Source: Hysterangium stoloniferum (Eukaryota > Basidiomycota > Agaricomycetes > Hysterangiales > Hysterangiaceae). Taken from it: a stretch of 64,000 nucleotides of DNA. This document shows positions 10,600 through 21,815 of this stretch, piece by piece (positions within the stretch are counted from its first letter, which is position 1; the number at the start of each line of letters is the position of its first letter). The stretch is from positions 186,001-250,000 of the forward strand of contig WHVD01000064.1 in the NCBI GenBank assembly GCA_015178975.1. Reading direction: 5' to 3'. The notes beneath the pieces were generated by a model, which saw nothing but the letters and a program-made list of their open reading frames with translations, was not told where the DNA came from and did not search any database. Position numbers and translations under genes: made by a program.

Positions 10600-12345
10600 C
10601 AACCAAGCAACTTGAGTCTCACTGGGTCACATAGAAAGTGACCAACTGAGATGTTCCACATGGGAACCAGATAGATAGGTCGCAAGCTTGGGTGATAACT
10701 GAATTCCTTGTGCCATCAAAAAGGCAGAGTCTGACTGGGTTGATCAGATATGTTGACAACAGATTATTTTCTGTGAATTCTGTTTCTACAAAGCAATGAA
10801 TAGAACTGGAATCTATGTGTGCTGAAAAAATGAATTTTGGAATCATATTAGACATAAGTTCAATAAAAAATGAGTCAGAGTTCAAAAGAGCAGATGTATG
10901 AAGATAGGTAAACTTGTGAATGTGTGGAGAGGTAACACAACCCCCAACCCATGTGGAGTCTGTGGGGATTCTGTGGAGGAAATCTTGGCTACACAACCTT
11001 TTGCAGAGTTTGCTTTCACCAACAGACATTCCAGAACTCGATGACTGGGTTTTCCACACAAGAGACAAAGACTGTTGTCCATACAACACTGTCTTTCTTG
11101 TGGAGTCAGTTTACCATCAGGTCTGAGCTTGCCTGTAAGGTTGGGCTTTCTGGTTTGCTTGCTGGGTTGCTGACCTTTGTTGTAGTTGTAGTTGTAGTTG
11201 TAGTTGTAGTTGTAGTTGTTGTTGTTGTAGTTGTTGTAGTTGTTGTTGTTGTTGTAGTTGTAGTTGTAGTTGTTGTTGTTGTTGTAGTTGTAGTAGTAGT
11301 AGGAGTAGTAGTAGTAGTAGTAGTAGTTGTTGTTGTTGTTGTAAAATTTTTTGTTGTTCTTCTGATCAGAGTAGTGGATGGAGTTTTGGTTGCTGGTAGA
11401 TGGGGTGTTGTTGTTGGGTTTAATGGCCATGGACTTGTTGACCTTGTTCATGGAGGTCTTGCAGGCAACTTCCATGCAACATTCCCAATAGTGTGTGTCC
11501 ATATTTTGAGCCTTGAGGTGCATACAACAATGTTTTGGGTTTGCCATCTTCTCCTTCTGAGACTTCATCCTTGAGGTGGGATGGCAGACTGGCATAGAAC
11601 TGGTGGTGGAGAGTGGAATCACCCCATCAACAATGAGCTGCAAGATTGTTGAATTGGATGATGTAGTCCATGATGTGCTGGCTGTCCTTCATGTGAAGAT
11701 TGGTGAGGCTATTCTCAGCTTCTCAGGTCAGGTCATACAGGCCAAAGTTTGTTTCTAGCTCTTCAACAAAAACATTCCAATCTTCAAGCCAGGTTGGCTC
11801 TTCCTCAGAAAGTCTGCTAAAAGCCAGTTTGAACCATTTCAACATGGATCCCAAGAGGTATGAGAGTGCATAGTTGACTTTTTGGGAGTCTGTGGAGAAT
11901 GTGTGGAGAATGTGGTGGATTGATCACAGAAATTGAAGCAACATTGCATGAGGAAGGTGGAACATTTGTTGGGATTGGAACCTGTGAAAGGTTCCAGAGC
12001 ATTGATGTTTGACCATGGAGGTTCCAGATCCTTTTTCTTGTTCTCTCCAAGCATGTGATCCATCAATCTTTCTATAGTGATTGCCAGAAACTTGGAAGTG
12101 GGATCTGAAAGTGGCAGTCACTCATTAGATGGGGAATGTTCAACACTCTTGCCCTTGTCAGGGGCTGTGGACTCATGCTTGTGCACGGAATTGTCCAGGT
12201 TTTCTGGAACTTCTTCATTATGGGATTCAGCCATGGTGTCCAGCTGGTTTGTGAGTGTCTGACTGGTATACAAAGTAAGTGGGGAATGAATAGTTGAAGG
12301 TCCAGGTATGTTTTCCTGTACAGGTGCTTTTCTTCTTGGTGGCAT
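10600..12345 (-). pseudogene. Element A Gag with Asn-rich linker and CCHC knuckle, running into protease
   Basis: Starts MPPRRKAPVQENIPGP at 12345. The central Gag is broken by frameshifts. A repeat-encoded Asn/Tyr-rich tract (11343-11170) joins Gag to a CCHC zinc knuckle, C-x2-C-x4-H-x4-C (CLLCGKPSHRVLEC, 11067-11026). Protease follows with IDSSS in place of the expected D-S/T-G (near 10820-10790), so the active-site glycine is lost. The plus-strand poly-Val reading frame over the tract is only a shadow. Confidence 0.8.
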
Positions 12346-12366
12346 ATTGAACAATCTGTGAGTCCA

Positions 12367-12377
12367 GGTCAGAAAAT
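12367..12377 (-). other. Self-primer-type PBS of element A
   Basis: Two bases inside the 5' LTR end, the minus strand reads ATTTTCTGACC. This is the exact 11-nt complement of GGTCAGAAAAT in the element's own LTR (12679-12669), which lies 34 nt downstream of a TATATAA box. No tRNA-like TGG start is present. Confidence 0.75.
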
Positions 12378-12379
12378 AC

Positions 12380-13164
12380 TGTTAAGGGATGTGCAGAGCT
12401 TGGCAGAGGGTTTCTGGAGAAACCCACAGGTGATCTGGTAGGACTTGGCTTCAGCTTATAGGCTGCACCCTCATGAGATTGTGATGTCCAATTTCAAACA
12501 GGCAGATGACAAACCCGGGGAGTCTGGGGATAGTCAAGAGGTCAAGAGGTCAAGAGGTCAGGTGGTCAGGTGGTCAGGTGGTCAGGTGGTCAGATTGTTG
12601 GGTGGTTGGAGCCCATGAGGTCAATAGAGTAGAATATATCCTAGAGTTACTGGAGGAGAACTTAGTTGATTTTCTGACCAGATTGTAGGTACAAGCATCA
12701 GCTATATTATATAGACTGTGGAATGTATGCAATACTAAATCCAGTAATAATAAAACTAAAATAAGTAATCATGAAACAAGGCAAGTACAGTAACACCAAA
12801 CTAGGTGTTAGGGACAGAGCAGAACAGAGGCAAAATCTGAACCATGACAGGTCATTTGACTATAATGGGAACAGAGCAGGAGTGGGGTCCAAAACATGAC
12901 AGGTTGTTTGACCATAACAGGCATGGGGCTCAGTTAGAGAGCTGATGGGTTGACCGGGTGGAGTCTGGTGATTGGTGCATGAAATGGAGTCAGACATAGG
13001 CAGGTTAGACATGCACAGGTCCCAGTGGAGTCAGGCATAGACAGGTTTGATGTGCACAGGTCCCAGCAGGTTGTCTGATGACTGATGCAGGAGACACAGA
13101 GGATTGGGAACAGATAGGTTTGATATGTGTGGGTCCAGAGCCCGGTGGCTTTCTGGTCCTAACA
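12380..13164 (-). repeat. 5' LTR of element A
   Basis: 785 bp, TGTTA..TAACA, with a CAGGTGGT-type short tandem at about 12550-12600. The promoter reads on the minus strand: a TATA box at about 12713, predicted transcript start near 12679. The leader hairpin motif is near 12440-12475. Confidence 0.9.
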
Positions 13165-13318
13165 GTTTCACTTAATGAAGAAAGCCACAGGATGAAAAAT
13201 CTCTAATAACATCTTACATATTTTACTGGGAAATAACTACAGTTTAGCTTTTAAAAAACAAATTACCAACAAAAGTATTAGCAAGTATTTACATAACTTG
13301 GAAAACCATATACAATAG

Positions 13319-13747
13319 TGTCACGAATCAATAATTCTTCGATAAAGTCAAATAATATTCTATTAACTGAACGAGGTTTCTGAGTTCAACGAAGTATATA
13401 TTCACCCTGTTGATGAAGTAAGAGGTTATACCAGTCGTGAGAACTCACGGAAGTATTTGTCGAAGAAGTTACGACAAGATAGATTACTAATATCACTAAT
13501 ATACAGATATTTCGACTGACTTCCCTCGCTCCTTTCGTAGCCCTTTTATGCTTTTCATCATATCGTTATGACTATGTTATGAACTAATTATGAAATCATA
13601 TATGATGTTGAAATGAGACATGTTGAAAGAGATTTGATGGTGTCGAATAATGTTCGGTTTTGTTGAGTTGAATTCGATAGGTCGAAGAGTTGTCGAAAGT
13701 TACCTTTGAATGTTTGTGACAATATGTGACATGTGACGGTTGTGACA
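13319..13747. mobile_element. Solo LTR, family G, TSD AATAG
   Basis: 429 bp, ends TGTCAC and GTGACA, flanked by AATAG at 13314-13318 and 13748-13752. It interrupts the right half of the GGAGG element; removing it restores collinearity with 59052-59726. No coding capacity. Its family has no other clear member in the window. Confidence 0.85.
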
Positions 13748-13919
13748 AATAGGTTCACTCTGAATTGTTTAGGATGTAACATGGAGAATTATTTCTCAAG
13801 GTTGGTGGTTAACAATATAATAGTCTCAGAATATATACCACTATTTAAAGATGAAGTTTTGTAGCAATATTGCTTTTATTAGTAAACATTTGATATTATA
13901 ATGATTACGGACAACCTCC

Positions 13920-14225
13920 ATAGTCTTCCATAGTCATGTACTTACTCCTTAGTTTTAATCTCAAATTAGTCTTGATCTAATCTGCTCCTTTGTTCTTTCT
14001 GTATGCTTGATATCCGGAAACCCCTGGAACTCTGGAACTTCATGAACTCTCTGGCATATATCTGCCCTTTGAAATCTGGACACTGAAGTAAGTACACAAG
14101 GGTGCAGCACATAAGCTGAAGCCAAGTGCATCCATACTCTGGTAATATTCTGATACTCCCCAGACTAATCCTCAGGAGCTCTGTGGACATGGCTGTCCTT
14201 CCAAGCTTTCTGGTTGTGACAAACA
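13920..14225 (+). repeat. Eroded family H LTR fragment
   Basis: Shares the order of motifs with the LTR at 35943-36750: CTGGAACTCTGGAA, a TCTGGACACT-type segment, then GCACATAAGCTGAAGCCAAG near 14105-14125 and a GGTAATATTCTGATAC segment. No ends or TSD can be seen. Confidence 0.5.
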
Positions 14226-14352
14226 TTCAATAATTCATCAGATCAGCTCTGGACAGCTTGATAATGCAGTTGAGGGTACTCAATTCATTAATTCTATCAT
14301 CTCCAACTCTGTCACTTCCCAAACAGTCAGAAATGCGTTGAAGGAGAATGGT
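14226..14352 (+). pseudogene. Tc1/mariner transposase relic
   Basis: A stretch of ~125 nt matches the N-terminal third of the transposase at 43789-43910 (AGCTTGATAATGC, then ATTCTATCATCTCCAACTCTG and CAGAAATGCGTTGAAGGA). Frameshifts and stops break it. No inverted repeats remain, so it is an old fragment. Confidence 0.6.
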
Positions 14353-15887
14353 TTTTAATCTGAAATGAGGATCCTAAAGTTTATTGGATTCTACATCCTG
14401 CAATCACATGTTACATAGATCCTTAACCAATTTTAACTCGGTTATGGATCTTTAATGATCCAAAAGTTCTTTGGATTCTAAACCCACCAATCACATGTTG
14501 GATACTTAACCGACTTTAAATCGGTTAAGGATCCAATGAGTGATTGGCGGAGTGTATATAAAATAAGCCTCCCTAAAAATCTTTGGAGCAAGGGCTTTTC
14601 CCGGTGCTTAGAACTGATTGGGAGCAGTGACTTAAACTCCCAGAGTTTAGTTGTTCAGAGAGATGGTACTAATGTGGCGTTTTAAGTATGTGCTATGGCT
14701 ACAAAAACTCAGCTTGACCATTTCAACAGGCAGACTATTCGAACTTATGCCGAGGTCTATGGAGAAAATACGAATAAAAGGATAAAACCCGTTTATTCCT
14801 CTGCGTGTGAGGAACACCTCTATTCATCACACTTAGAGATACACTTTTCACTTCACTAATCTCGTAATTACGTACCGGAAAACTAGAATGATAGCAAACT
14901 AAAATGAAGGAATTGGTGTGGAGTGGTTGTCCTGCCTAAGTGTGCAACCCTGCACCTCTCCTCTCAAACACCAAAGGCATGGTCACACAGCTCATGACTT
15001 CTTTCATGACAGTGCTCTCTTATGATTAGATAATGAGAGGACTCAGAAGCTCATTGGGTGTTCATAACCATTAAGATTATATTGTCAAATAGAATAAGTA
15101 TCTGCTTAAAGGCGTGGACAACCTGATTCAGATGGTGATAGTAATTGAGAAGCATCTATTGGGCATTGAGTCATGACTAAAAGTTGGTGAAAAATATTCA
15201 GCATCGTTGGTTGTCGATAACACATACTGGATCTATGGAAAGGGTAGGTAGTGTATCCGGGTTCAGAGGTTCACGTCAATGGGAAAAAAGGGGGGACAGA
15301 GTCAATTCTTTACTGATTGGCTGTGTGATGCTGGGCTCGCTATCTGTATTGGTGTTCAAATTTTCAATTTGATCCATATACAGACTTTAAAGCATAGGTG
15401 ATCAAGGAATAACGTGAAACTATGAACAATGCGGCTCGATGACCTGTGGTCTGAATCCGACAAATCCCGGCTCCATCAACATGCAGGTCACAGCGCATAA
15501 ATAAGTCCGTGTTCGCGGGTGGCTTTGATATCAGTACGACTTCCACGAACAATAGTTATGTATCGTTATAATACGAAAAATGAGACAATGTCGTCCCATC
15601 CCCAATTGTAGTTGTAGATCAATGATCGGTTGTACTATTTCCGTTTCGCCCTCGTACCTTGAATCAATGAAATCGCGAAATTTGAGCCGAACGCGAGTCT
15701 GGGTTATTCTTGCGTAACCATACAAGGTGTGCTGCGCTTATTGTCTTATGGAGGTCGTGTTGATGTTTCTTGCAGGGCGAACAGACGTGCATTCCCTCTG
15801 ATGGTCAACACACTTTTGTTCCGGCTTTTTCTAATTGTCTCAACACTTTAGAGGAAATTAAATCGATATACTATGTCATTGTGGGTC

Positions 15888-15995
15888 CACAAGTTTATTC
15901 TTTTGACTGACCTTATTATCAATGGCTCATTCGTATATTACACAAGTTTATTCTTTTGACTGACTTTATTATCAATGTCTCGTTCGCATATTGTC
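15888..15995. repeat. 54-bp tandem duplication
   Basis: The unit beginning ACAAGTTTATTCTTTTGACT occurs twice in direct order, about 54 bp apart, with a few substitutions (GGCTCATTCGTAT against GTCTCGTTCGCAT). No coding role is seen. Confidence 0.7.
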
Positions 15996-16404
15996 GGTTT
16001 CCCTTATAACCTACCGTATGATACAACGTACCCCACTCGATTTCCACTTCACGTTGGCTGAGGCAAGTTCTTTCCCCTCTTCCTGCTCCGACTGAGGAAT
16101 AGATCCGGTGTGTTCGTCGCAGTAAGAAGCTAAAACACCAAATGGTTGCACCTACTTCAGGTGGTTGAACAAGACAGAAGACGGCTGCGTCCGCCTCCTC
16201 CGTAGGAAGCCACACGTGTTTGCCTTGCAATATGGGATTCATGTAATCCCGTCGTCAATTGGGATCACTGGCGGTCACACAAGTTGACAGGACCACGGTG
16301 TATTGTCCAGAACAAGACAGGATACAGGCAAGTGCAGCGTACGGTAAGGAAAGAGAAGGAAAACTACCTAGGCTTTATATGCTGTGATCACATGGTAGAA
16401 CAAA

Positions 16405-16490
16405 GGGAGTGGAACAAGGGAGTGGAACAAGGGAGTGGAACAAAAGGACAATGAGAACAAAGGAGTGGAACAAAAGGACAATGAGTAAGA
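16405..16490. repeat. Short tandem repeat (GGAGTGGAACAAG-type units)
   Basis: Three or four consecutive ~14-bp units, then two longer units ending GGACAATGAG. Low complexity; the reading frames over it are not supported. Confidence 0.7.
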
Positions 16491-16689
16491 CTGGGGCGCC
16501 AGGCTTACAATTCAAGTGCAAACACGGCCTCAAACGCTATAACACAAAAAGCCTAAAACACCATGAACAGGCGGGAAGATTCTCTCAGGAGGCATCGGTC
16601 GAAATATACATGTTATCGCTAAAGCTGAATTGTTGCTCAGGAGGGTATCTCGTTCATGTATCATAGGTGAGCCTCTCAATATCTATTAT

Positions 16690-17275
16690 GCCCATGCACA
16701 TTATTGCCTTATTCTTCTCGCTGTTTGTTCCTCATAGCTGATCCACTTTATTCAGCGACCACAACTTTCTGCGATTTTACTCCCTACCATTACACCGCTT
16801 TCCAAACCAATGCCAATCGTCTATATCCTACCATGAGATATTTTGGCGTACACACCCCACCCAACACTATCTTCATTCGCGTCCAATCCCGAGCTCCTTC
16901 CGCAAACGATTCATCGCTCAATCAACGAAATTTTCTTCAAGGGACAATGATTTACTTGAGATCCGCGAGTTGTGCCTGTCAAATTTACAGGGGCTATTGG
17001 CAGCGAGTTAACATTGAATAGTCTTCACTATTTTTACCCTCAACCCCTCTTAGACTAACCACCCTTACTCGTCGTTCATTGTCATCAGGGAGTGTAGCTT
17101 GTGTAGCACACTCACTTGGCATCCCCGATATGTTCATGGACTTGGAAGCGGGTGATCGAGAAGGGAATTTCTCATATGCAATAGGAGAACTCCTCTTGAC
17201 CACAGAAGCTTCAAGTGCCGCAGTTGATTTTAACAACCTGTTGCAAGAATATAACCAGGAGTGTAATGAATAAAT
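16690..17275 (+). pseudogene. Gene fragment of unknown family, inverted paralogue of 17280-18350
   Basis: Two conserved blocks. One, at about 16735-17000, reads ADPLYSATTTFCDFTPYHY then NRLYPTM and HTPPNTIF. The other, at 17094-17240, reads GIPDMFMDLEAGDREG and then TTEASSAAVDF. Both are matched on the opposite strand in 17280-18350, with changes mostly tolerated at protein level, which argues for a real protein family. A TAG separates them unless 17010-17090 is an intron. I do not recognise the family. Confidence 0.4.
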
Positions 17276-17279
17276 CCAA

Positions 17280-18350
17280 CTCCATGACAGGTATAAGGAT
17301 TACTCACCAGTAGGCTCATAGCAAAAATCAACTGCGGCACTTGAAGCTTCCGTGATGGTCTCAAAGAGTGCTCTGAATGTATATGACGCGCTCCCTTCTT
17401 GATCGTCCGCGTCCAATCCCATGAATATCTCAAAGGTAATTGAGGGTGCCACACTCTGGCGCTCCCTCTGAATGGCGACTCAGGGTGCTTTCTCTGAGAG
17501 GGAGTTCGGGGAAAAAATAAATGCAGAGTAGTCAATTGTAACTCACTGCCAATTGCCCTTGTAAAATTGACAGTGACGACCCACATTGAGGCTGGTTTGC
17601 GAATTCTCCTGCTTCCTTGAACCGCTTGCAGCAATGGCGCACATCTCCAGTATATCATCATCCCTTGAACTAAATTCATCAATTGATTGGAGGGTGATTT
17701 GGGAGAGGAGCGCAGGATTTGATGTGGCTAAGAAGATAGCGTTGGGTGGGGTGTGTATGGCAGAATATATCATGGTAGGATAGAGACGATTGTGGTTAGT
17801 GTAGAGAGCTGTGTTGTGGTAGGGGACGCAGTCGCAGAAGTTGTGGCTGATAAATAAAGTGGATCGGCTATTAGGAACAATAGATCTCTGGTCCACCAAA
17901 AGGCAAATACCTGATAGAGAGTGAGTATTAATGGACTTGTCAGACGGCCACTGGGCTAGCACAGCTATAAAGGGACTGTGATTCTCATTGGGCAGAGCAA
18001 CAGGATGCCTCCTGTTGTTCTGCTTCGCTAGCATCGCCGTGAATCGTGCCCCCTTTATACCTGTTTTATGCCGCAATTGCATAGGGGAAGGAAGAAGCAG
18101 TAGGAAGATTAGGACATGATTGGCTACATGTCCTGTAGCCCCCGAAGCCGATGTCACGACCATAGTCAATGATATCCAGCAGGGCGATTCCATTCGAGAT
18201 CCACATCCACTGTGGAGGTGACTGTGTCACCGATCTCCGCGCCAAGCCACCGGATGCTCAGGTTTGCTCTCGGTTGCTGACAGAGACTTATGTAGTATGG
18301 ATAGCGGACCAAATGTTTCAACGACATTCCCGAGCTGCTGGGCATCATTT
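17280..18350 (-). CDS. Uncharacterised fungal gene (or fragment), inverted paralogue of 16690-17275
   Basis: Minus-strand blocks: LSIRWLGAEIGDTVTSTVDV near 18265-18205; HNFCDCVPYHNTALY, NRLYPTMIYSAIHTPPNAIF and SIDEFSSRDDDILEMCAIAA at 17850-17600; and EIFMGLDADDQEG with TEASSAAVDF at 17440-17320. Plausible GT-AG introns separate them (donor near 17593, another around 17540-17470), but I could not fix one consistent model. The start is unresolved. No recognised domain. The inverted arrangement with the copy to the left suggests local duplication. Confidence 0.4.
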
Positions 18351-19301
18351 GAGACGCGAGTCGAGGTAAGCTGAATTTATTATCCGTTCGGGCTTTGTGC
18401 CAAAATCGATGGAACGAAAGAAGTACAAGCTTGGATGTGGATAGATAACCGTACGCCGATCCCTACAGAACTGTGAGCATATAAGTACTCATTTGCAGCT
18501 GGCTTCTGTGTCAGATTACATCCAGGGGGTGGGGATAGGTGACTAAACCTACCGGCGATGTTAGGGTTGGGAGTCCATCGATACACGGCGAAATTTACAG
18601 AATGCTATAGAAAGGGGAAGTAATCCGATTAGGGTACGATGGTGAGTATCAGGTCGTACGTATTGCAAAGTTTTCTTTATAATGATGATTTTGGCTGTGT
18701 TGTAATTTCTAAGAATTTGCGTTGCAAGCCGTTGAGGACGCAAGGGGTCTGCTGTGCTCCTCAGCAAATTGTATATTTGATGCTACTGTATTTATTCATA
18801 TGTTCACATGTTTAGCGTATTTAAATGTAAATAATATGGAAAAAAGTAAGAGGAAAATTAGATTCTCCCCCCTCCTTTCCGGAACACCCGTCGTAGATGA
18901 TACCGCGGTCGCTCCCTTTCCTGAAAAGGTTTTCTGTACTGTTATATGCAATTTTTAATCATAACACCGGGTCGTTTTTGAAGGGCTAGGAGCGCTGAGA
19001 GAACAACGGTTAATTTCCTGTTTTAGTCAACTCCTTTTCGTGAATGAACATGACGTTACAGCTGAAATCAAAGTCGAGTCGCGGCTCAGGCTGCAAGCAA
19101 CGCTAATACTGGCTGTCGCGGGTAAAAAATTTAAACAATGAGTCATTTGTTATTTGCAGTTATTGAGCAATTATTATGATGGCTAAGGTAATCTATTTGC
19201 GATAAGGTGATCTACAAGTACAAGAAATACGCGGCGTCCATCCAGCCAACTATCTTTCAAACAGACTCATGGATTTATGCAAGTCTCATGTTGAAACCGT
19301 T
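18351..19301. other. Intergenic; nothing supported
   Basis: No reading frame with recognisable content and no clear repeat boundary. It lies 3' of the minus-strand dioxygenase gene and probably includes its terminator region. Confidence 0.4.
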
Positions 19302-20824
19302 TCAGTAGTTTACCGCCAGCCGCTTCATGATATATTCGCCTGCCTATAAGAGATGTACCTGTTAGCAAATATATGGGTAGATATAGGCGACAAATACAGA
19401 TATAGGCTCGTATTTCTTTGGATTTGCCTCTGACCAAGTTCCAGGTACGCAATCAACAACAGTGGAAAGATCCTAGACAAATCAGGTAAGTGGAATATTA
19501 CCATCTGTTAGAAATAAACAGTCACCGCTGCACAGAACTTCCAGTGGTAGATGAATCAACAGTCATGTTAAGCATGGTGTTTGATTGTGACTTACGTAGG
19601 GAATAGAATATCGTTCCGGGGTCATACCATTCGCATTTACCTTCCCTGTTGGGGCGCGAACACGGTGTACAGTACTCCTAATGATATCGTTCGACCCTAG
19701 TCACAAAACGTCAGCAAACTGAATATCTGAGGAACCCAAAGGAGCACGTACAACGCATCATGAAATCTCCAGCATTTACAATAAGGGCTCCCTCGACGTA
19801 TGGGGCCGGCTGCAGTTCATTAGACAACTGTTGGTATATAAAGAGGTACGGCACCCACTTTAAAAATACCAGGATTCTTGGGATCCTCGATTTCTAAGCC
19901 GCCTACCCCGTCTTGCAACAATAGAGTTATACTCGCGAAATCGGAGTGAGCACCGATCCTGGTGATTTTTCCTTTTTCGAGAGATTCAGCGGGAACGCTG
20001 AAACATGATTAGCGTCATGGTATAGTTAGTGTTGGCGGAGGGACAAGCACCTTGGGTAGTGCAAAAAACGAAGCTGATTATCCGATTTCATATGAACAGA
20101 CGCGAAATAGTCTTCTGATAAGTGAAAGGCGAGGGCCAATGCCTTCAAGATAACAAGTTCAACTTCGTTGCATGTCTTCATAGGGAAGTCAACCTCAATC
20201 CCAAATCTCTCCGTGATTACCAGAACTATGGTGACGTACCCAATAAAAATCGAGACATGTCTCTTTAAACCCAGGGAGCACGCCTTCTGGAAGCCATATG
20301 TTAGGCATTTCCAGAGACACTTCCCGTCCGCATTCAAAGCTTTCTTTGACGTCAGGCGCCTCGGCGCGGTTACGCACCAACGGCTCCGAATCGTAGCCAT
20401 GCTGCGTCACTTTCTCTAATCCTGGTTTCGAATATCCTATCAATTAAGGTTAGAACCTTTGTAAAATCCCTTGCTCTGGGAAGATCCAACTTGCCCCGGT
20501 GGTGTGTTCCAGATGGCGGGTGTGGCGCAAGCATTTTGATCTCCATTGGAAGGGAGAAGAATTTCTTTGACTGTCAGCATACAAAAAAGCTGGCTTGAGC
20601 ACTAGCCTACATCAATGCACAACATCAATTAAGCCGCTCACTAAGTCAAACATTGCCTTAATCTTTCTCTCTGGTAATGGATGGTTAACAAGATACACAA
20701 ACCCGGCATCCTTAAACGATTCTAACATCGCATCTGCTACGCCTTGTCTATCGGTTGCGTCAAGGAAGGGGGCAAAGTTGACGATCAGGATGCCGCTTGC
20801 ATCGCCAAGCTTGATGTTAGACAT
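19302..20824 (-). CDS. 2OG-Fe(II) dioxygenase, isopenicillin-N-synthase-like, 335 aa, ten exons
   Basis: Exons 20824-20642, 20570-20495, 20436-20240, 20175-20051, 19997-19859, 19809-19752, 19696-19596, 19537-19526, 19472-19398 and 19343-19302 sum to 1008 nt with no stop. Introns are 49-71 nt. The N-terminal non-haem dioxygenase domain (DRQGVADAMLESFKDAGFVYLVNH) precedes the 2OG-Fe(II) domain. The iron ligands are visible: H and D in IGAHSDFASITLL and the distal H in STVHRVRAP. The 2-oxoglutarate R-x-S is in RYSIPY. Enzymes of this fungal family oxidise small molecules with 2-oxoglutarate and O2; the substrate is unknown. Intron 20437-20494 begins GC rather than GT, and exon 8 is only 12 nt. 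The downstream neighbours are transposon debris, so no cluster is implied. Confidence 0.9.
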
Positions 20825-21429
20825 GTCACGTTTGTGTTGTAGTTCCGGGGTTTACTTTTAGGACTTCAATCTGGTGGTTAGAAGGCAGAGACTAAGCACT
20901 GCTTATAAGTTTGAGCGTAACTTGCTGGTACTCACAGAGCGCCCACAAGCTAAAGTCTCAGAATCTGTATTGCAAGCACATCAGACGCGCGCCACTTCTT
21001 TTGTCACCAATGGCTTTTCCCGGTGAGGCGCTGGGGACCCACGCTTGGTGGCGCCGCACTGTCGGTCCCCGTATAATTTCTCTGATCGCCAGCTATTACA
21101 CGGCGCCTCGCACCTTTGGGGAACTGCCCGCGAAATAGGCGCCTTAGATATAATACTCTAGCGGGACTTGGACGGTGTTGGGCTGCATTTTTCTCACGCG
21201 CGTGTACATAGGATGCGACTGCTGGCCGGCCTGCTTGGGTCCTGCAGGTGACACGCCGACAGGGTGACATACAAAAGGTACGTTGGATTTTGTCATTTTA
21301 TATATATTTTTACAAATCAACTCCCTTCTCCCTCAACGCCTTCTACCCAGATTGTTACTTCGCCACCGTCTAAATTCCATCTTATTAAATCTTCCGAAAT
21401 ATAAGTTACCAAGTGAATATTTGGTATGA
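20825..21429. other. Intergenic, upstream of the dioxygenase gene
   Basis: No supported gene. The stretch just above 20824 should hold the dioxygenase promoter; no TATA box is evident. The 21000-21280 part is GC-rich and its short frames lack family signatures. Confidence 0.4.
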
Positions 21430-21432
21430 ACT

Positions 21433-21815
21433 ATATTAACTGATGACGCTAGATCCACCGAGGATCTGACCCCGCACGAACGGGACAGTACGGCCCAGGC
21501 TAGATGGTGGGGTCGTTTCAAATTTCCAGTAGAGATCACTTCGAGCTAATGTAACACCCAGGAATGGTACCACCGTGTGCACATTGCCCGCCGCACTGCG
21601 ATGATAATATTGCACATAGTCAGCCACGCAACGTCGACGGTGCTACCCCAACTGCGAACCTTGCACCAGTTTCGATGACTAGTACTTTGACATCTGGACT
21701 CTCTGTTAATCTGTTGGCCAATACGCAACCTGTTGAAATAATAGCGTTACGTAAGCTACCTTTGGTAAGCTGGAACGCAGTGTAGGGCAACTGTATTATC
21801 CTGAAAGAAACCATA
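21433..21815 (-). pseudogene. GMC oxidoreductase N-terminal fragment
   Basis: Minus-strand blocks match the FAD-binding N-terminus of GMC (glucose-methanol-choline) oxidoreductases such as aryl-alcohol oxidases: CVLANRLTESPDVKVLVIETG, then after a likely 60-70 nt intron NVHTVVPFLGVTLARSDLYW and VPFVRGQILGGSSVI. The nucleotide-binding GxGxxG segment upstream and everything after GGSS are missing (a stop follows directly), so this is a fragment of roughly 90 residues from a protein of about 600. Confidence 0.75.

Larger units (their letters stand above)
4093..13164 (-). mobile_element. Ty3/gypsy chromovirus element A, complete length, coding-dead
   Basis: Flanked by a 5-bp duplication GTTTC (4088-4092 and 13165-13169). 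LTRs begin TGTTA and end TAACA. In element orientation: 5' LTR 13164-12380, PBS 12377-12367, gag, zinc knuckle, protease, RT, RNase H (interrupted by a solo LTR), integrase, chromodomain, then an antisense gene (plus strand, 5103-6359), a purine tract (4936-4922) and 3' LTR 4921-4093. The sequence is very rich in TG/CA and poor in CG, and RT has the catalytic motif YLDN rather than YLDD, so this is an old copy. Confidence 0.9.
3733..13919. mobile_element. GGAGG/CCTCC-ended non-coding element, copy 1, split by two nested insertions
   Basis: The left part 3733-4092 and the right parts 13165-13318 and 13748-13919 are collinear with an uninterrupted copy at 59052-59726. Removing element A and the small solo LTR gives one ~0.7 kb element. 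Its ends form an imperfect terminal inverted repeat beginning GGAGG, with roughly every second base matching over the next ~12. It has no coding capacity. The short flanks of this copy do not match each other (CAT and ATA), so it may have been altered since insertion. Class unknown; a non-autonomous DNA transposon is the simplest reading. Confidence 0.6.
14353..16690. other. Non-coding intergenic or degraded repeat sequence
   Basis: No supportable gene. A TATA-like TGTATATAAAATAAG lies at about 14550 in a segment with two similar ACCGACTTTAAATCGG-type blocks, possibly an LTR or promoter remnant. A 54-bp direct tandem duplication lies at about 15888-15995, and 13-14 bp tandem units (GGAGTGGAACAAG) at about 16405-16490. 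Confidence 0.4.

Noticed and set aside
10951-11574. Long plus-strand poly-Val reading frame
   Set aside because: It is the reverse strand of the Asn/Tyr-repeat tract of element A gag; no other coding sign.
17586-17783. Plus-strand 65-aa frame near the inverted gene pair
   Set aside because: It is antisense to the better supported block SIDEFSSRDDDILEMC, which is conserved in the other copy.
20026-20400. Minus-strand 124-aa frame as a separate gene
   Set aside because: It is intron 20176-20239 plus exon 4 and part of exon 3 of the dioxygenase read in another frame at its start.
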